This document shows positions 63,110 through 64,000 of a stretch of 64,000 bases of DNA, in pieces (the stretch's first letter is position 1; every line of letters starts with the position of its first letter). The stretch is from Gari tellinella. Lineage: Eukaryota; Mollusca; Bivalvia; Cardiida; Psammobiidae. Location: NCBI GenBank assembly GCA_922989275.2, contig OV277864.1:48607550-48671549 (forward strand), in the 5' to 3' direction. The notes under the pieces are model-generated. The model ran no database searches and had not been told where the DNA came from. It saw only the letters and a program-made list of their open reading frames with translations. A program made the translations under genes and the position numbers.

Positions 63110-64000
63110 ATGTATCCCTGCAACCTCTGCCACAACTCGTACGCCTATTTGGACAGTTTGAAACGACACAGGAAACATAAACACAAAGGTATACTTGACA
63201 CTAAGGACCAACAGCAACAACAACAACAACAACAACAACGACAAGAAGAAGAAGAAGAACAACAACAACAACAACAACAACAAGACGAACAACAACAACA
63301 ACAACAACAACAACAACTGCCATTCGCTTTAAAGCACCCCTTTACCTGTATCGTGTCAGGACCAACGGCCTGTGGCAAGACTTATTTTGTATCCCAACTG
63401 CTTCAGAGCGCTCAACAACGCATTCAACCTTCTCCTGAACGCATTATTTGGTTGTACAAAAGATGGCAGCCTCTCTACGACGTCATACAAACGTCCGTCT
63501 TTCCCGCGGTCGAATTTATGCGAGGCGTCCCGTGGAATCTAGAGAAGGATGAATTTCTCGACACCCGAGTGAGAAACCTAATAGTCCTCGACGATATGGC
63601 GTCGGAGGCGGCCAAAGACCCTAGAGTCACGGATCTCTTTACGGAAGGCAGCCACCATAGAAATTTGTCGGTCATCGCTCTCAACCAGAACCTATATTAT
63701 AGTAAAGACCCAACCCAGAGACGCAACTGCCATTATCTGGTCCTTTTCAACAATCCCATAGACAAACAGCAAGTGATGACATTGGCCAGACAAATGTACC
63801 CGAGTAACTCTCAGACGCTATTACGGCGCTTCGAAGAGGCCGTCAGCAGACCTTACGGGTACTTGTTGATCGATTTGAAACCGACCACATTGGAGTCTCT
63901 ACGTATGCGCAACCGTGTCCTGAATGATATAAGAGACACAACCGAAGCTAGGGTCCAAACAACTAGATTCACCGACCCGTCGAAAGCACAGACTCAGCAG
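63110..64000 (+). CDS. Packaging-type P-loop ATPase with N-terminal C2H2 finger, partial at the window edge
   Basis: 297 codons without a stop, running off the right edge. Residues 4-26 form one C2H2 zinc finger (CNLC ... H-x3-H type). Residues ~36-72 are a Gln-rich tract with Glu and Asp, encoded mainly by CAA. The ATPase domain follows: Walker A GPTACGKT at 84-91, Walker B LIVLDD at 157-162, and a sensor-like ALNQNLYY segment soon after. The order and spacing fit FtsK/HerA (A32-like) DNA-packaging ATPases of Polintons, adintoviruses and related viruses (family knowledge). An added zinc finger and poly-Gln linker are unusual. The frame is intact as far as visible. The partner capsid, protease, integrase and polymerase genes would lie beyond the edge. 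It could be an integrated virus, a transposon or a domesticated gene. Confidence 0.75.
   Translation, partial: MYPCNLCHNSYAYLDSLKRHRKHKHKGILDTKDQQQQQQQQQQRQEEEEEQQQQQQQQDEQQQQQQQQQLPFALKHPFTCIVSGPTACGKTYFVSQLLQSAQQRIQPSPERIIWLYKRWQPLYDVIQTSVFPAVEFMRGVPWNLEKDEFLDTRVRNLIVLDDMASEAAKDPRVTDLFTEGSHHRNLSVIALNQNLYYSKDPTQRRNCHYLVLFNNPIDKQQVMTLARQMYPSNSQTLLRRFEEAVSRPYGYLLIDLKPTTLESLRMRNRVLNDIRDTTEARVQTTRFTDPSKAQTQQ
63210..63316 (+). repeat. In-frame CAA/GAA trinucleotide repeats
   Basis: Three CAA runs separated by GAA and GAC codons, all in the frame of the ATPase-like ORF. The reverse-strand Leu-rich and Cys-rich frames here are artefacts of the repeat. Confidence 0.9.

Noticed and set aside
63092..63378. 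Leu-rich and Cys-rich minus-strand frames
   Set aside because: They are products of reading the CAA/GAA repeats on the wrong strand.

Overview
The window is AT-rich animal nuclear DNA, most likely from a marine bivalve or other lophotrochozoan. The clues are a tandem cluster of Toll-like receptor (TLR) genes with uninterrupted coding exons, several tRNA-derived SINE families whose tails I associate with mollusc genomes, and very many palindromic miniature transposons. There is no bacterial gene organisation. The species call is inference; I could not search a database.

Layout. 1-9.6 kb is repeats (a diverged tandem array, SINEs, palindromic MITEs, a duplicated ~0.75-kb unit) with no convincing gene. 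9.6-11.9 kb is a dead TLR copy with several frameshifts, a SINE insertion and a lost 3' end. 12.87-14.41 kb holds a probable small two-exon gene on the minus strand. 15-22 kb is satellite, SINE and MITE sequence. Three full-length TLR genes follow, all on the minus strand: 22,613-24,826, 38,989-41,190 and 54,183-56,408. The second and third lie in two tandem copies of a ~16-kb segment (about 24,885-41,204 and 41,030-56,422). The breakpoint falls inside the 5' end of a TLR coding exon and left an orphan TLR 5' fragment at about 24,885-25,028.

The two segment copies act as a natural comparison. Aligning them by eye shows insertions with clean empty sites: a 3.46-kb LINE with a 12-bp target duplication, a 2.6-kb TTAA-flanked DNA transposon, a 125-bp foldback element and a 257-bp MITE whose counterpart site looks like an excision footprint. 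A 2.25-kb insertion in copy A carries seven copies of the 14-mer CTAACRCCCGTAAC and remnants of a Cys-rich protein. Short hairpin cassettes of nearly constant length (about 65 bp with CAAACAG/CTGTTTG ends, and about 72 bp with CTTAAAG/CTTTAAG ends) recur in different MITE families. Their arms change together, so the hairpin is kept while its sequence drifts. All three intact TLR genes end exactly at a TTAA-flanked MITE: the TAA stop lies in the TTAA target, and the MITE is reversed behind the first gene, which changes whether an AATAAA signal is on the coding strand.

57-60.5 kb shows nothing recognisable. A TATA promoter candidate with a splice donor lies near 60.7 kb, followed by two tandem arrays. 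From 62.67 kb to the window edge there is a fragment of a virus-like or Polinton-like element: a small basic ORF and a packaging-ATPase-like ORF with an N-terminal C2H2 finger and a long Gln tract, open at the edge.

The TLRs are type I membrane receptors: signal peptide, leucine-rich-repeat ectodomain, one transmembrane helix and a cytoplasmic TIR domain. The TIR halves are almost identical between genes while the ectodomain of the third gene differs, which suggests a cluster evolving by duplication and gene conversion.
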